DNA from: Streptomyces iranensis
GTDB taxonomy: Bacteria > Actinomycetota > Actinomycetes > Streptomycetales > Streptomycetaceae
NCBI RefSeq assembly: GCF_017874715.1
Contig: NZ_JAGGLR010000009.1
Span: forward strand, 336,386-400,385
Reading direction: 5' to 3'
DNA length: 64,000 bases
The position numbers and the translations under genes are program-made. Below are positions 10,201 to 17,595 of the stretch, in pieces (positions within the stretch are counted from its first letter, which is position 1; each line of letters begins with the position of its first letter). A model generated the notes under the pieces. The model did not search any database. It was not told where the DNA came from and was given only the letters and a program-made list of their open reading frames with translations.

Positions 10201-10520
10201 TCGTCCATGTCGAGATCGCCGAGCGCGTGCAGGGTGCGGGTCAGCGCCTGCCCCACGGAGTCGTGCTCATCGGCGCCGATCGGCGGATCGTGCGGCCCGG
10301 CGGCCCGCACGGCGCGGCGGACCAGCTCGCGGGCGAGCTTGTGCAGATCGTCCTCGGTGAGGGTGCGGTGCTCCCTGGCGAAGGAGACGAGCCGGCGGAT
10401 CGGTACGGGCCGTTCGCCGTACTCCGCGCCGGGCGCGCTCGCGGGCGGCAGCAGCAGTCGTTTGACCACCGGCACGACCACTGCCGAAGCGATCCGCAGC
10501 CCCACCGTGCCGCCGTCCAC
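7299..10520 (-). CDS. NACHT NTPase with C-terminal leucine-rich repeats (bacterial NLR-like)
   Basis: 1073 residues from GTG 10520, preceded by GAGGGAGGGG seven bases upstream; codons before it are poor. A helical N-terminal region (residues 1-240) precedes an NTPase core: Walker A GVAGTGKTT near residue 286 and Walker B GVLLIDGADEIP near 368, the acidic NACHT-type form. A helical region follows, with SRLATNPLMCGLICALHRER and VNFIHRTFQDFLGARAV, both typical of NACHT proteins. The last 280 residues contain leucine-rich repeat units (for example LRELRLRNTLQLENLDLLSA and LETLALQGC). Bacterial NACHT proteins of this layout include antiphage defence proteins, but others have no known role. It is the first gene of a minus-strand set with the P-loop ATPase and tethered receptor. 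I would call it signal-sensing or defence-like, not proven. Confidence 0.85.
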   Translation of the reverse strand: MDGGTVGLRIASAVVVPVVKRLLLPPASAPGAEYGERPVPIRRLVSFAREHRTLTEDDLHKLARELVRRAVRAAGPHDPPIGADEHDSVGQALTRTLHALGDLDMDDVHAFALGPERLAAELSRRAGPDTRRLLSDDAARFHDRLLETACVHLMRFFSQRPGFAARAQIEQSREIREQSEKLDAILRRLPDISRQDEQFEEEYARYVVECHGRLTIYGVDLREPDGQDWPLETAYLSLQARPYRDGTDRVPVVNGEPGADRDTETERAPGPAEAVFATHERVLLRGVAGTGKTTLVQWLALSTAQQERVPGGLSQLFGRVPFVLPLRTLARKDSELPMPDDFLRWIGCPLVGTEPDGWAARVLRHGRGVLLIDGADEIPKDDRTRVRAWLKKLLAVFPGNLWLLTSRPAALERGWLAREGFQEFALAALRPADMKQFIQRWHTAAGASQELGDSLTQSLRSSPELSRLATNPLMCGLICALHRERRGFLPQGRASLYEAALSMLLERRDLEREVYGRSRKPVLDQKSATEPLQRLAYWLIRNERTQLDRPDAVNVVRRLQPSVPRLAEVGTAEETLQHLLERSGLLREPAPGAVNFIHRTFQDFLGARAVLEERDMGMLVNNAHLDQWEDVVQMAVAQARHQERADLLTRLRERGDREQDATVQARLRLLALASLEQATRLEPTVREAIEDRAARLLPPRSLREARSLAQTGPLLLGLLPDAKDLEGDEELATVHAICQIGGDAAIPRLREFLGTGQPAVRAQLLAHWDRFDTKAYAEEIVRPLLDTAPEELVTVRSHAELEALRTMSGYQRVGLHGDFAPEAIRATLDPRQLRELRLRNTLQLENLDLLSAYPELETLALQGCRNVKDPAPLTRLPRLRRLELRDLPQFEPLLKLADCPRLEGLLIGPEVPWRGLSDLPRPAELRLLSLPSSAAQLAGIVECRELAELRLQDASERLTPDEWGSLIAELPQLRRLTLSPQQLSMLLFAPRTEIPQVTHLDVWARAGVAVPLRRIARRLPGLEEIHLSQVAELDLASLAGLRRLRRVRLVYPGEIRGADSLPESVDLDIYPHP

Positions 10521-10704
10521 AGCAGCCCCTCCCTCGCGGCGTCGGCGCGCGTCCCCCGCCGAGCCCGTGCACCCGCTCACATCCCGCTCACCATAGCCGC
10601 GAAGACCCCTCCGGGGTCAGGGTTCAGGTCAGGGTCCGCCGCGCGCCGACCGGTCATGAGCGCCTCCCGGCCCGCGACCCGGGGGCTGGTCCGCGCGGCG
10701 CGAA

Positions 10705-10716
10705 GTGCCATGGCAC
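10705..10716. promoter_or_regulatory. Perfect palindrome upstream of the TetR gene, candidate operator
   Basis: GTGCCATGGCAC is a perfect 12-base palindrome ending 16 bases before the TetR start codon. A TACGGT -10-like hexamer lies 7 bases before that ATG and no clear ribosome site is visible, so the transcript may be leaderless. TetR regulators usually bind such dyads to repress themselves. It also sits in the divergent region with the NACHT gene. Confidence 0.4.
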
Positions 10717-10732
10717 CGGTACGGTTTGGCCC

Positions 10733-11461
10733 ATGGATGATTCCGGAACACGTTCCGCCGACGACGACTCCGGGGCTCGGGAGGTCATCACGACCACCGC
10801 GCGCCAACTGCTGGTGAAACTGGGCGCCGGAGGGCTGTCCCCGGCCGCCGTCGCCCGTGAGAGCGGCCTTTCCGTCAGCGAGGTGGAAGCCGTCTTCCCG
10901 CACCGGGACGATCTGCTGACCGCGCTGCTCATCGACGCCTACAACGACTCCGGTGCCGCGATGGAGGAGGCCGACCGGGCCGCCCTGGACGCGGGCGCGT
11001 CGGCGGGCGCGCGGCTGCTCGCGGTCACGCGGGCGCTGCGCCGGTGGTCCTTCGCCTACCCCGGCGAGTTCACGCTGGTCTACGGCTCGCCCGTGCCGGA
11101 CTACCACGCCCCGCAGGAGACCGTCCCGCCCGCCTCGCGCACCCCTGCGGTGCTGGCCGGCATCGTGCGGTCGGCGCTGGAGGCCGGTGAACTCACCGCG
11201 CCCCGGCGGGAGGTGCCGGGGCCGCCGCTGCTCCTGCCGGAGGCCGTGCACCTCTTCGGCGGCACGCCCGAGGCCCCGTTCTCGGACGTCATCGAGCGCG
11301 GCATCGTGCTGTGGAGCAGCCTGATCGGGCTCCTGGTGTTCCAGGTCTTCAGCCGCACCCATGACAGCGTCCGGGACGAGGCCGCGTTCTTCGACTACGC
11401 CGTCGCCGTCGCGGCCGAAGGGATCGGACTCGTGGTTCCCTTGGGCGACAACACCGACTGA
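10733..11461 (+). CDS. TetR/AcrR-family transcriptional regulator
   Basis: 242 residues. The N-terminal domain fits TetR: an ARQLLVKLGAGGLSPAAVARESGLSVSEVEAVFPHRDDLLTALL stretch in which a helix-turn-helix is followed by the family's F/Y-x-H/K-F-x-x-K/R-x-D-L-L-like segment. The C-terminal part (RRWSFAYPGEFTLVYGSPVPDY) is the WHG-type ligand domain of actinomycete TetR proteins. The ATG at 10733 has no visible ribosome site; a TACGGT hexamer 7 bases upstream suggests a leaderless transcript, and the palindrome at 10705 may be its own operator. It is divergent from the NACHT gene and 40 bases from the next gene, so either could be a target. The effector is unknown. Confidence 0.85.
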   Translation: MDDSGTRSADDDSGAREVITTTARQLLVKLGAGGLSPAAVARESGLSVSEVEAVFPHRDDLLTALLIDAYNDSGAAMEEADRAALDAGASAGARLLAVTRALRRWSFAYPGEFTLVYGSPVPDYHAPQETVPPASRTPAVLAGIVRSALEAGELTAPRREVPGPPLLLPEAVHLFGGTPEAPFSDVIERGIVLWSSLIGLLVFQVFSRTHDSVRDEAAFFDYAVAVAAEGIGLVVPLGDNTD

Positions 11462-11501
11462 ACGGTTCGCCGCGTCCGCGGCACCTGTGGGGGAAAGGGC
11501 C

Positions 11502-12659
11502 GTGAACACCATCAAGACTCTCTGCTTCGTCATCGCGGCGCTGTCGTCGTACGCGGCGCTCGGCTACCGGCTGTTCCAGGTCAGACGCGGCTGGCGGGAC
11601 AGCGCCTACCGCACGCTGTTAGTCACCCTGCTGCTGCAGTGCCTCACCTTCACGATGGGTGCCGTCGCCATGGGGAGCGATCGCTTCCTGGGCGTCGGCA
11701 ACCTCGCGATCCTGGTGATGCACCTGTCGGCGGTCGCGTTCTGCGTCAGCGCGCAGATCATCCTGCTGCGCTGGGCGACCGGCGCCGAGGAGTCGGGGCG
11801 CAAGGCGCGCTACTGGCTGATCACCGGCATCGCCCTCAACGCGCTTCTCACGGCGCTCTTCCTCATCGCCGACGGCCCCGGCCGGCCGGCCGAGGACTTC
11901 AACACCGGCAGCGGCCAACCGCTGGTCCTCACCTACCTCCTGGTCTTCATGGTCTCCCAGGCGGTTCCGTGCGTCACCATCCTGCGCCAGTGCGGGCCCT
12001 ACGCCCGTATGGCGAGCAAGACCTCGCTGCGGCAGGCCCTGCGGCTGCTCTCCGTCGCCGCGGTGATCCTCTTCCTGTACTGCCTGGCCCGGGTGGTCAA
12101 CGTCGTCACGGCCGCGTGCGGTCTCGACATCGGCGCCTGGACCCTGGCCGCCTCCGTCTTCAGCGCGCTGGGCATCGTCACCCTCTCGCTCGCCCTGACG
12201 ATCTCCTCCTGGGGGCCGTCGGCCACCAAGCTGCTGGAGTGGGCGCGCGGCTACCGGTCCTACCGGGCGCTGTATCCGCTGTGGCGGGATCTGTACGAGT
12301 CCTCGCCGGACATCGTCCTGGAGCCGCCCGGGGCCGCGGCGGTCTCCGACCTCAACTACCGGTTACACCGGAGGGTCATCGAAATACGGGACGGGTGGCG
12401 TGAGTTGCGCCCCTATATCGACCGCACCACGAACGGCGACGGCGGGGCGGGCCCCAGAGGGAGCGAGGAGGCCCGGCAGGCGTTCGCCGAGGCGGCTCAG
12501 ATCAGGCAGGCCCTGCACGCCAAGCGCACCGGCACCATTCCCGACGACAACGCGGACACCGGCGACTTCGGGGACCGCGACACGGACAACTTCACCGCCG
12601 AGGTCGTCTGGCTCACCAAGGTGGCCTCCGCCTACCGGCGGCTCGGCAAGGCGCGCTGA
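11502..12659 (+). CDS. MAB_1171c-type integral membrane protein (DUF6545-like tail)
   Basis: 385 residues from GTG 11502 with GGGAAAGGG upstream; earlier codons overlap the TetR gene in a poor frame. About seven hydrophobic helices span residues 1-250 (for example IKTLCFVIAALSSYAALGY, LAILVMHLSAVAFCV, LTYLLVFMVSQAVPCVTIL). A cytoplasmic tail then contains YRALYPLWRDLYESSPDIVLEPP and LHRRVIEIRDGWRELRPYID, the actinobacterial DUF6545 signature attached to MAB_1171c putative transporters. In actinomycetes these genes commonly stand next to an XRE regulator and an ImmA/IrrE-type peptidase, exactly the two genes that follow here. Function and substrate are unknown; the word transporter in the family name is unproven. 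Confidence 0.75.
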   Translation: MNTIKTLCFVIAALSSYAALGYRLFQVRRGWRDSAYRTLLVTLLLQCLTFTMGAVAMGSDRFLGVGNLAILVMHLSAVAFCVSAQIILLRWATGAEESGRKARYWLITGIALNALLTALFLIADGPGRPAEDFNTGSGQPLVLTYLLVFMVSQAVPCVTILRQCGPYARMASKTSLRQALRLLSVAAVILFLYCLARVVNVVTAACGLDIGAWTLAASVFSALGIVTLSLALTISSWGPSATKLLEWARGYRSYRALYPLWRDLYESSPDIVLEPPGAAAVSDLNYRLHRRVIEIRDGWRELRPYIDRTTNGDGGAGPRGSEEARQAFAEAAQIRQALHAKRTGTIPDDNADTGDFGDRDTDNFTAEVVWLTKVASAYRRLGKAR

Positions 12660-12790
12660 ACGCCGGCACAGCGCGCCGAGGGACCGTGGGCGCGCTCGCG
12701 CCGAGGGAGGATCCCGCCCGGTCTGCCCCCGTCAGGCCGAGCGGGACTTCCCCCGTGATCCCCCCGTGTCCCCCGTTTCCTTCTTCCGAG

Positions 12791-12850
12791 CCGAGTGGGT
12801 GGCCCCACTCGGTCCGGTCCGGCCCCGGCCCCGGAAGGCCGGGCCGGACC
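12791..12850 (+). terminator. Two tandem hairpins after the MAB_1171c-type gene
   Basis: The first stem pairs CCGAGTGGG (12791-12799) with CCCACTCGG (12804-12812) over a four-base loop. The second pairs GGTCCGGCCCCGGCC (12816-12830, one bulge) with GGCCGGGCCGGACC (12837-12850). Neither has a T-run, as is common in Streptomyces. They lie in the 362-base gap between the stop at 12659 and the XRE start and probably end the upstream transcript. The rest of the gap (12660-12790) shows no gene. Confidence 0.6.
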
Positions 12851-12957
12851 AGGCCGATAGGACTGGCAGCCAACTCGGCCACCCCCGTGAGCGGAGTTAG
12901 CCAGCAGCTATCGACGAGGTCCACGGTGGCGGAGTTGCGTCCGATTGTCAACTGACC

Positions 12958-12983
12958 GCTAATCTGCGAAACTGCCGATTAGC
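12958..12983. promoter_or_regulatory. Inverted repeat upstream of the XRE gene, candidate operator
   Basis: GCTAATC (12958-12964) and GATTAGC (12977-12983) are perfect inverted copies spaced by 12 bases, ending 38 bases before the XRE start codon. It is an AT-richer island in GC-rich DNA, and related half-sites (GTTAGC at 12896) lie nearby. A TTGTCA at 12945 could be a -35, but the matching -10 is weak. Autoregulation by the XRE protein is an inference. Confidence 0.45.
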
Positions 12984-13021
12984 CGGGGGCAAAGCCGAGG
13001 AGGTGAGGGAGGGAGATTCGT

Positions 13022-13474
13022 ATGTCCGAGACTGACGACCGGCCCATGCTGGCAGTGCGTCTGGACAACCTCTTCAAGACGGTTCGTCCCAAGGGCAAGC
13101 ACTGGACCAACGCCGAGGTGGCGGAGGAGCTCAAGCGGGCCAACCCCGAATTGAAGGTCGGGGGTGTGTATCTGTCGCAGTTGCGGACGGGCAAGCGCTC
13201 CAATCCCTCACCGGACCTGCTGGCCGCCCTGGCACGCTTCTTCGGCGTCTCGGTGGCCTATTTCTTCGACGACCAGGTCGCCGAGTCGGTGCTCAGCGAG
13301 ATCGCCGCGATCGAGGCGCTGCGCCAGGCCGGGGTCCGTGCCGTGGCGATGCGCGCGGCGGGGATGAAGAAGGAGAACCTCGAGGCCATCACGACCATCA
13401 TGGATCAGTACCGGCAGCTCCAGGGCCTTCCGCCGGTCGCCGACGCCTCGGACTCGGACTCGGACTCGGAATGA
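13022..13474 (+). CDS. XRE-family helix-turn-helix regulator
   Basis: 150 residues; ATG 13022 follows GGGAGGGAG. Residues 8-76 form a lambda-repressor-type helix-turn-helix (LDNLFKTV, WTNAEVAEEL, GVYLSQLRTGKRSNPSPDLLAALARFFGVSVAYFFDD), in the form usual for actinomycete regulators that precede ImmA/IrrE-like proteins. The rest is helical (EIAAIEALRQAGVRAVAMRAAGMKKENL) and ends in an acidic Asp/Ser tail. The metallopeptidase gene begins 13 bases after its stop, so they are probably one operon. By analogy with ImmA/ImmR and IrrE/DdrO pairs the peptidase may cleave or antagonise this regulator; nothing in the sequence proves it. Confidence 0.85.
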   Translation: MSETDDRPMLAVRLDNLFKTVRPKGKHWTNAEVAEELKRANPELKVGGVYLSQLRTGKRSNPSPDLLAALARFFGVSVAYFFDDQVAESVLSEIAAIEALRQAGVRAVAMRAAGMKKENLEAITTIMDQYRQLQGLPPVADASDSDSDSE

Positions 13475-13487
13475 GGGGTGCGGCTGG

Positions 13488-14057
13488 GTGAGGGGCGCAG
13501 GCAAGGGGCGGTCGGCCGATCACGACCGCCGCAGTCAGCTCAAGAGGCTCCGGAAGGCCGGTGCGCGGCGGATCGCCGACCTCGACCTGCCGGAGGTGGC
13601 CGATGTGGCCGAGCTCTGCCGCCATCTCGGCGAGGTCCGCGGCCGCCCGATCACGCTGGTCCCGATGCCGATGCCGGCGACGCACCCCTGCGGCATGTGG
13701 GTCGCCGCCCGCGACGAGGACCTCATCTTCTATGACGCCAACACGACCAGCGCGCATCAGGAGCACATCATCTTGCATGAGCTGGGCCACATCATCTGCT
13801 GCCATCGCGGGGCGGGTTGGCTGGACGAGGCGAGCGCCCGCCTCCTCTTCCCCAACCTCGACCCCGACCTCGTGCGTGACATGCTCCTGCGCGCGACCTA
13901 CGACGACGTCCAGGAGCAGGAGGCGGAGATCATCGCCTATCTGCTCTCCCAACGGGTGGGCGGCACCGAAGAGCGGCATGGCGCGCCCACGGCCGGGAAC
14001 GCCGGGGCATCCGGGAAGGACGCCATGCTCAGCCGGATCGAACGCACCCTGATCTGA
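13488..14057 (+). CDS. ImmA/IrrE-type zinc metallopeptidase
   Basis: 189 residues from GTG 13488, with GAGGGG upstream. The zinc site is HELGH at about residue 99 (in EHIILHELGHIICCH), and the downstream EQEAEIIAYLLSQR supplies the usual glutamate ligand of the ImmA/IrrE fold. The N-terminal half (PEVADVAELCRHLGEVRGRPITLVPMP) is typical of the actinomycete branch sometimes annotated as a toxin. It probably shares a transcript with the XRE regulator 13 bases upstream. The likely role is proteolytic relief of repression in response to a signal, by family analogy. It converges on the KS-ACP-AOS gene with 22 bases between the stops. Confidence 0.8.
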   Translation: MRGAGKGRSADHDRRSQLKRLRKAGARRIADLDLPEVADVAELCRHLGEVRGRPITLVPMPMPATHPCGMWVAARDEDLIFYDANTTSAHQEHIILHELGHIICCHRGAGWLDEASARLLFPNLDPDLVRDMLLRATYDDVQEQEAEIIAYLLSQRVGGTEERHGAPTAGNAGASGKDAMLSRIERTLI

Positions 14058-14079
14058 GGTTGATCCGACGGTGCCTCAC

Positions 14080-17000
14080 TCATCCCCCGGTGGCCGCCAC
14101 CTCCTCGGCCAGGATCGCCACAGTGCGCCGGATGTCGTCCTCGCGGTGCTCGCTGGTGACGAAGAACCGCAGCCTGGCGAGCCCCTCCTCCACCGCGGGG
14201 TGGAAGATCGGATCGGCGATCACACCGCGGTCGAACAGCCGGTCCGCGATGTGCAGGGTCCTCGCCGAGCCGCCGAGGAGACACGGCACGATCGGGGTGT
14301 GGGCGCTGGTGCCCGTCGCAAGGCCTGCCGAGCCGGCCAGGCCGAGGAAGAGCTCCGCGTTGCGCCGCAGGGCGCGTACCCGGCGGGGTTCGGCGACGAT
14401 CAGCTCGGTGGCGGCCAGCGCCGCGGCCGCGTTGGCCGGGGTCAGGCCGACGCTGTAGACGAAGCCCGGCAGCGTGTGCCGCAGCCACCGCACCATCCGG
14501 GCCGAGCCGCCGAGATAGCCCCCGCAGCTGGCGAACGTCTTGGACAGGGTGCCCATCCACAGGTCCACATCGGTCCGGTCGACGCCGAAGAACTCCCCGA
14601 CACCACGGCCGCGTTCGCCCACGGTGCCGATGCTGTGCGCCTCGTCGACCATCAGCAGGGCGCCGTAGCGCCGCTTCAGCTCGATCACGGCGGGCAGGTC
14701 CACCAGGTCGCCGTCCATGCTGTAGGCGCCCTCGACGACGATCAGCACCCGCCTGAACCGGGACCGGTTGCGCCGCAGCGTGTCCTCCAGCGCGCCGATG
14801 TCGTTGTGGGCGAACGGGCGCCGCGCCGCCCCGGACAGGGCGCAGCCCTGGAGGATGCTGTCGTGGGCGAGCGCGTCGTGCACCACCAGGTCCCGCGCGC
14901 CGACGAGGTGTCCGATCGCGGTGACGTTGGTGGCGTGGCCGCTCACCAGCGCCAGGCAGTCCGCGGTGCCGAGGAAGTCGGCCAGCGCCCGCTCCAGCCG
15001 TACGGTCAGGTCCCGTTCGCCGGAGAGCACCCGGCTGGCCGAGACCGAGGTCCCGTACCGGTCCACCGCCTGGTGCACGGCCTCGTTGACCGCCGGGTGG
15101 CCGGAGAGTCCCAGGTAGTTGTAGCTGCCGAAGGACAGATACGGCCTTTCGCCGATCATGGTCGTATCGCGGATGGTGCCCTGGTGGACGCGGAAGTACG
15201 GGAAGTCCGCGCCGCTGCCCGTGATCGTGCTCAGGCGCTCCTCGAACTGGCGCACCTCGGGGAAGTCATCGGCGCGCGCGGTCGCCGCGTCCCAGTCCGC
15301 CCGTGTCCCCCGGGGCCGTGGCTCACCGATCTCCCGGGGCCGCATCTCACCGATCTCCCGGGGCCGCGTCTCACCGAGGACGGGCTCCCCGGTGAGATGC
15401 GGATCGACCAGCCCGACCAGCCGTGCCACGGTGAGGTCGGACGAGAAGATCTCGTCGGTGCGGAATCCCGGTATCCGCTTGCCGATGTTGACCTCCAGCT
15501 CCTGGAGCATCAGGGAGTCGAAGCCGAGGTCGGTCACCAGCTCCATCCGCTCGGTCAGATCGGCGAGCGGGAAGACACCGGTCCGCGAGAGCTCTTCGAG
15601 CACGATGGACGCGGCGGACCCGCCACCGGCCCGCGCGTCCAGCGGCCCGGTCCGGCCGTCCCCCACTGCCGCGAGGGCGGGCGGGGCCTCCTCGGGGGCG
15701 CGCGCCGACTCGTCCACCGCCCAGTGGTGGCGCGGGGCGAGCGGACTCGGTGGCAGGGTGCAGGGGGGTATGTGGTCCATCACCGGGCGGACCCCCGCGC
15801 CGGTGACCGCCCGCTCGGCGAGCCGGGCCAGCGCGTCCGGGCCTTCCGCGGCGGACAGCGGGCCCGGCGCGGGCACGGCGGCCTCCGGCTGCTCACCGGG
15901 TGGCACCGTCCCGGCCATCTGCCCCGGCCCGAGCTGCCCGGTGCGGCCGGCCGCCACCGCCTCGGCGGCGGCGGTCAGCCTGGTGACGGCGTCGGCGGTG
16001 TCCTCGGCCACCAGGGCGAGGCGCTCGGCGAGCGGCGCCCGTCGGGCCAGGGTGTCCGCCACCCCGGCCAGCGGCGGCCGGTCCTCGGCGAGGGTGTCGG
16101 CCAGCTCCCGGGCGTAACGAACCAGCCCGGCCCGGTCGCGGGCGCTGAGCACCAGCAGCCGCGGTCCCTCCTCCGGTGCGGGACGGGCCGGTGCGGTGGC
16201 GCATTCCTCGACCACCAGATGGACACCGGTGCCACCGAAGCCGAAGGCGCTCACCCCGGCCCGGCGCGGCTGCCCGGACTCCGGCCATACGGTGGGCTTC
16301 GTCGGGACGATCAGCCGTGCGGCGTCGAGCCCGGAGCGGTCGGCGAGGTCGAACTCCGGCTGTGGCGGTATCACTCCCCGGTGCACGGCCAGCACGGTCT
16401 TGACCAGCCCGGCCATCCCGGCGGCATTGAGCGCGTGTCCGACCACCGCCTTCACCGCGCCGAGGAAGGCGGGTGCGCCCCGCTCGCCCCGCAGTTCGCC
16501 CAGGACGCCGACCTCGACCGGATCGCCGACGGTGGTCCCGGTGCCGTGCGCCTCGAGGTAGCCCACCGCGTCCGGGGTCAGATCGGCGTCGCGGTAGGCC
16601 CGGCGCAGGGCCCTGAGCTGACCGGCCGCCTGGGGGTGCATTCCGCCCTGTACGGTCCCGTCGTTGGCCGTTCCCACGCCCCGGATCACCGCGTAGACCC
16701 GGTCGCCGGCGGCCAGCGCGTCGGCCAGGGGGCGCAGCGCCAGGACCCCGGCGCCCTCCCCCAGGACGAAGCCATCGGCCTCCGCGCCGAACGGCAGGCA
16801 TCTGCCGCTGCGCGAGATGGCGCCGATCCGGCACAGCCCCACCAGCAGGTCGGGCGCGAGGATCAGCTGGGCGCCGCCCGCGAAGGCGATGCGGCAGCGC
16901 CCCGCGCGCAGTGCGAACACGGCGTTGGCCACGGCCATGAGGCCACCGGAGCACGCCGAGTCCAGCGCATAGCTCTCGCCGTGCAGATCGAATACCGAAC

Positions 17001-17595
17001 TGACGGTGTTCGGCCCCATGTTGAGCAGCAGCCCGGCCACGGACGAGCCGTGCAGCCCGTCCACCGCGCGGACCGTCTCCGGCCACCGGGGATCGGTGGC
17101 CCGCGCCCCGAACTCGCCGCCGGTCAGCTGGCGCATCCGGACGCGCATGGTGGTGATCTCGCGATAGCCGCTCTCGGTGAGCGCCGTGATCACCGAGGTC
17201 TCCTCGCGGTCGAAGCCCTCGGTCTCCCATCCGGCGTCCTGGATGGCCTCCCGGGTCAGGTCGATCAGCAGCCGCCCTTGCGGATCCATCGATCTGGCCC
17301 GGCGGGGCGGGATGCCGTAGTGCGCCGCGTCGAAGTGGCCCACGTCCGGCAGCAGCGCCATGGTGTCCGTATAGGTCGAGGATGGGTCGCGTAAGTTGTC
17401 GCTGAGGAAGGTGGCGGTGCGCCATCTCGAGTCCGGGACGGTGGCGAACTGCGCCCGCGGTTCGTTGAGGAGCCGCCAGTACTGGTTGACGTTCCGCGCC
17501 CCCGGGAACCGGCAGGCCATTCCCACGATCGCGACGTCGTCGCGCCGCGTTCCGCTTGCGCCCACTGTGGATTCCTTCGCTGTCACGGCCGTCAC
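14080..17595 (-). CDS. KS-ACP-AOS fusion: ketosynthase with PLP-dependent oxoamine synthase
   Basis: 1171 residues from GTG 17595, whose GTGA overlaps the stop of the upstream epimerase-like gene; GTG 17586 is an alternative. Domains in order: a ketosynthase (about 15-460) with Cys215 in DSACSGGL, His350 in HGTGTT and His387 in GHALNAAG; a KS-type linker (RLLVLSARDRAGLVRYA) ending in an RHHWAVDE phrase; an acyl carrier protein with Ser694 in LGFDSLM; and an alpha-oxoamine synthase (about 775-1171) with SFGSYNYLGL, VDEAHSIG and PLP lysine near 1019 in TLSKTFASCGGY. No acyltransferase or ketoreductase is present, so any acyltransferase acts in trans. In fumonisin, prodigiosin and saxitoxin pathways AOS domains join an acyl thioester to an amino acid with loss of CO2, releasing an aminoketone. 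I infer the same here; substrates are unknown. Confidence 0.85.
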   Translation of the reverse strand: MTAVTAKESTVGASGTRRDDVAIVGMACRFPGARNVNQYWRLLNEPRAQFATVPDSRWRTATFLSDNLRDPSSTYTDTMALLPDVGHFDAAHYGIPPRRARSMDPQGRLLIDLTREAIQDAGWETEGFDREETSVITALTESGYREITTMRVRMRQLTGGEFGARATDPRWPETVRAVDGLHGSSVAGLLLNMGPNTVSSVFDLHGESYALDSACSGGLMAVANAVFALRAGRCRIAFAGGAQLILAPDLLVGLCRIGAISRSGRCLPFGAEADGFVLGEGAGVLALRPLADALAAGDRVYAVIRGVGTANDGTVQGGMHPQAAGQLRALRRAYRDADLTPDAVGYLEAHGTGTTVGDPVEVGVLGELRGERGAPAFLGAVKAVVGHALNAAGMAGLVKTVLAVHRGVIPPQPEFDLADRSGLDAARLIVPTKPTVWPESGQPRRAGVSAFGFGGTGVHLVVEECATAPARPAPEEGPRLLVLSARDRAGLVRYARELADTLAEDRPPLAGVADTLARRAPLAERLALVAEDTADAVTRLTAAAEAVAAGRTGQLGPGQMAGTVPPGEQPEAAVPAPGPLSAAEGPDALARLAERAVTGAGVRPVMDHIPPCTLPPSPLAPRHHWAVDESARAPEEAPPALAAVGDGRTGPLDARAGGGSAASIVLEELSRTGVFPLADLTERMELVTDLGFDSLMLQELEVNIGKRIPGFRTDEIFSSDLTVARLVGLVDPHLTGEPVLGETRPREIGEMRPREIGEPRPRGTRADWDAATARADDFPEVRQFEERLSTITGSGADFPYFRVHQGTIRDTTMIGERPYLSFGSYNYLGLSGHPAVNEAVHQAVDRYGTSVSASRVLSGERDLTVRLERALADFLGTADCLALVSGHATNVTAIGHLVGARDLVVHDALAHDSILQGCALSGAARRPFAHNDIGALEDTLRRNRSRFRRVLIVVEGAYSMDGDLVDLPAVIELKRRYGALLMVDEAHSIGTVGERGRGVGEFFGVDRTDVDLWMGTLSKTFASCGGYLGGSARMVRWLRHTLPGFVYSVGLTPANAAAALAATELIVAEPRRVRALRRNAELFLGLAGSAGLATGTSAHTPIVPCLLGGSARTLHIADRLFDRGVIADPIFHPAVEEGLARLRFFVTSEHREDDIRRTVAILAEEVAATGG
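15309..15378. repeat. 24-base tandem repeat in the ACP-AOS linker
   Basis: Nearly three 24-base units start at 15309, 15333 and 15357, each beginning CCCGGGGCCG and continuing CTCACCGA. On the coding strand they encode repeated RPREIGE octads between the carrier protein and the AOS domain. The period keeps the frame, so it is an extensible linker. Confidence 0.8.

Noticed and set aside
8595..10817. A 740-residue plus-strand frame opposite the NACHT gene
   Set aside because: It is a shadow of the NACHT/LRR coding frame; no domain and no ribosome site.
14071..17394. A very long plus-strand open frame opposite the KS-ACP-AOS gene
   Set aside because: It is antisense to a clear multi-domain enzyme, its protein is Gly/Arg/Val-rich without domains, and GC-rich third positions suppress stops in the shadow frame.
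14080..17595. Calling the AOS gene a biotin synthesis enzyme (BioF)
   Set aside because: The AOS domain is fused to a ketosynthase and ACP, and no other biotin genes are nearby.
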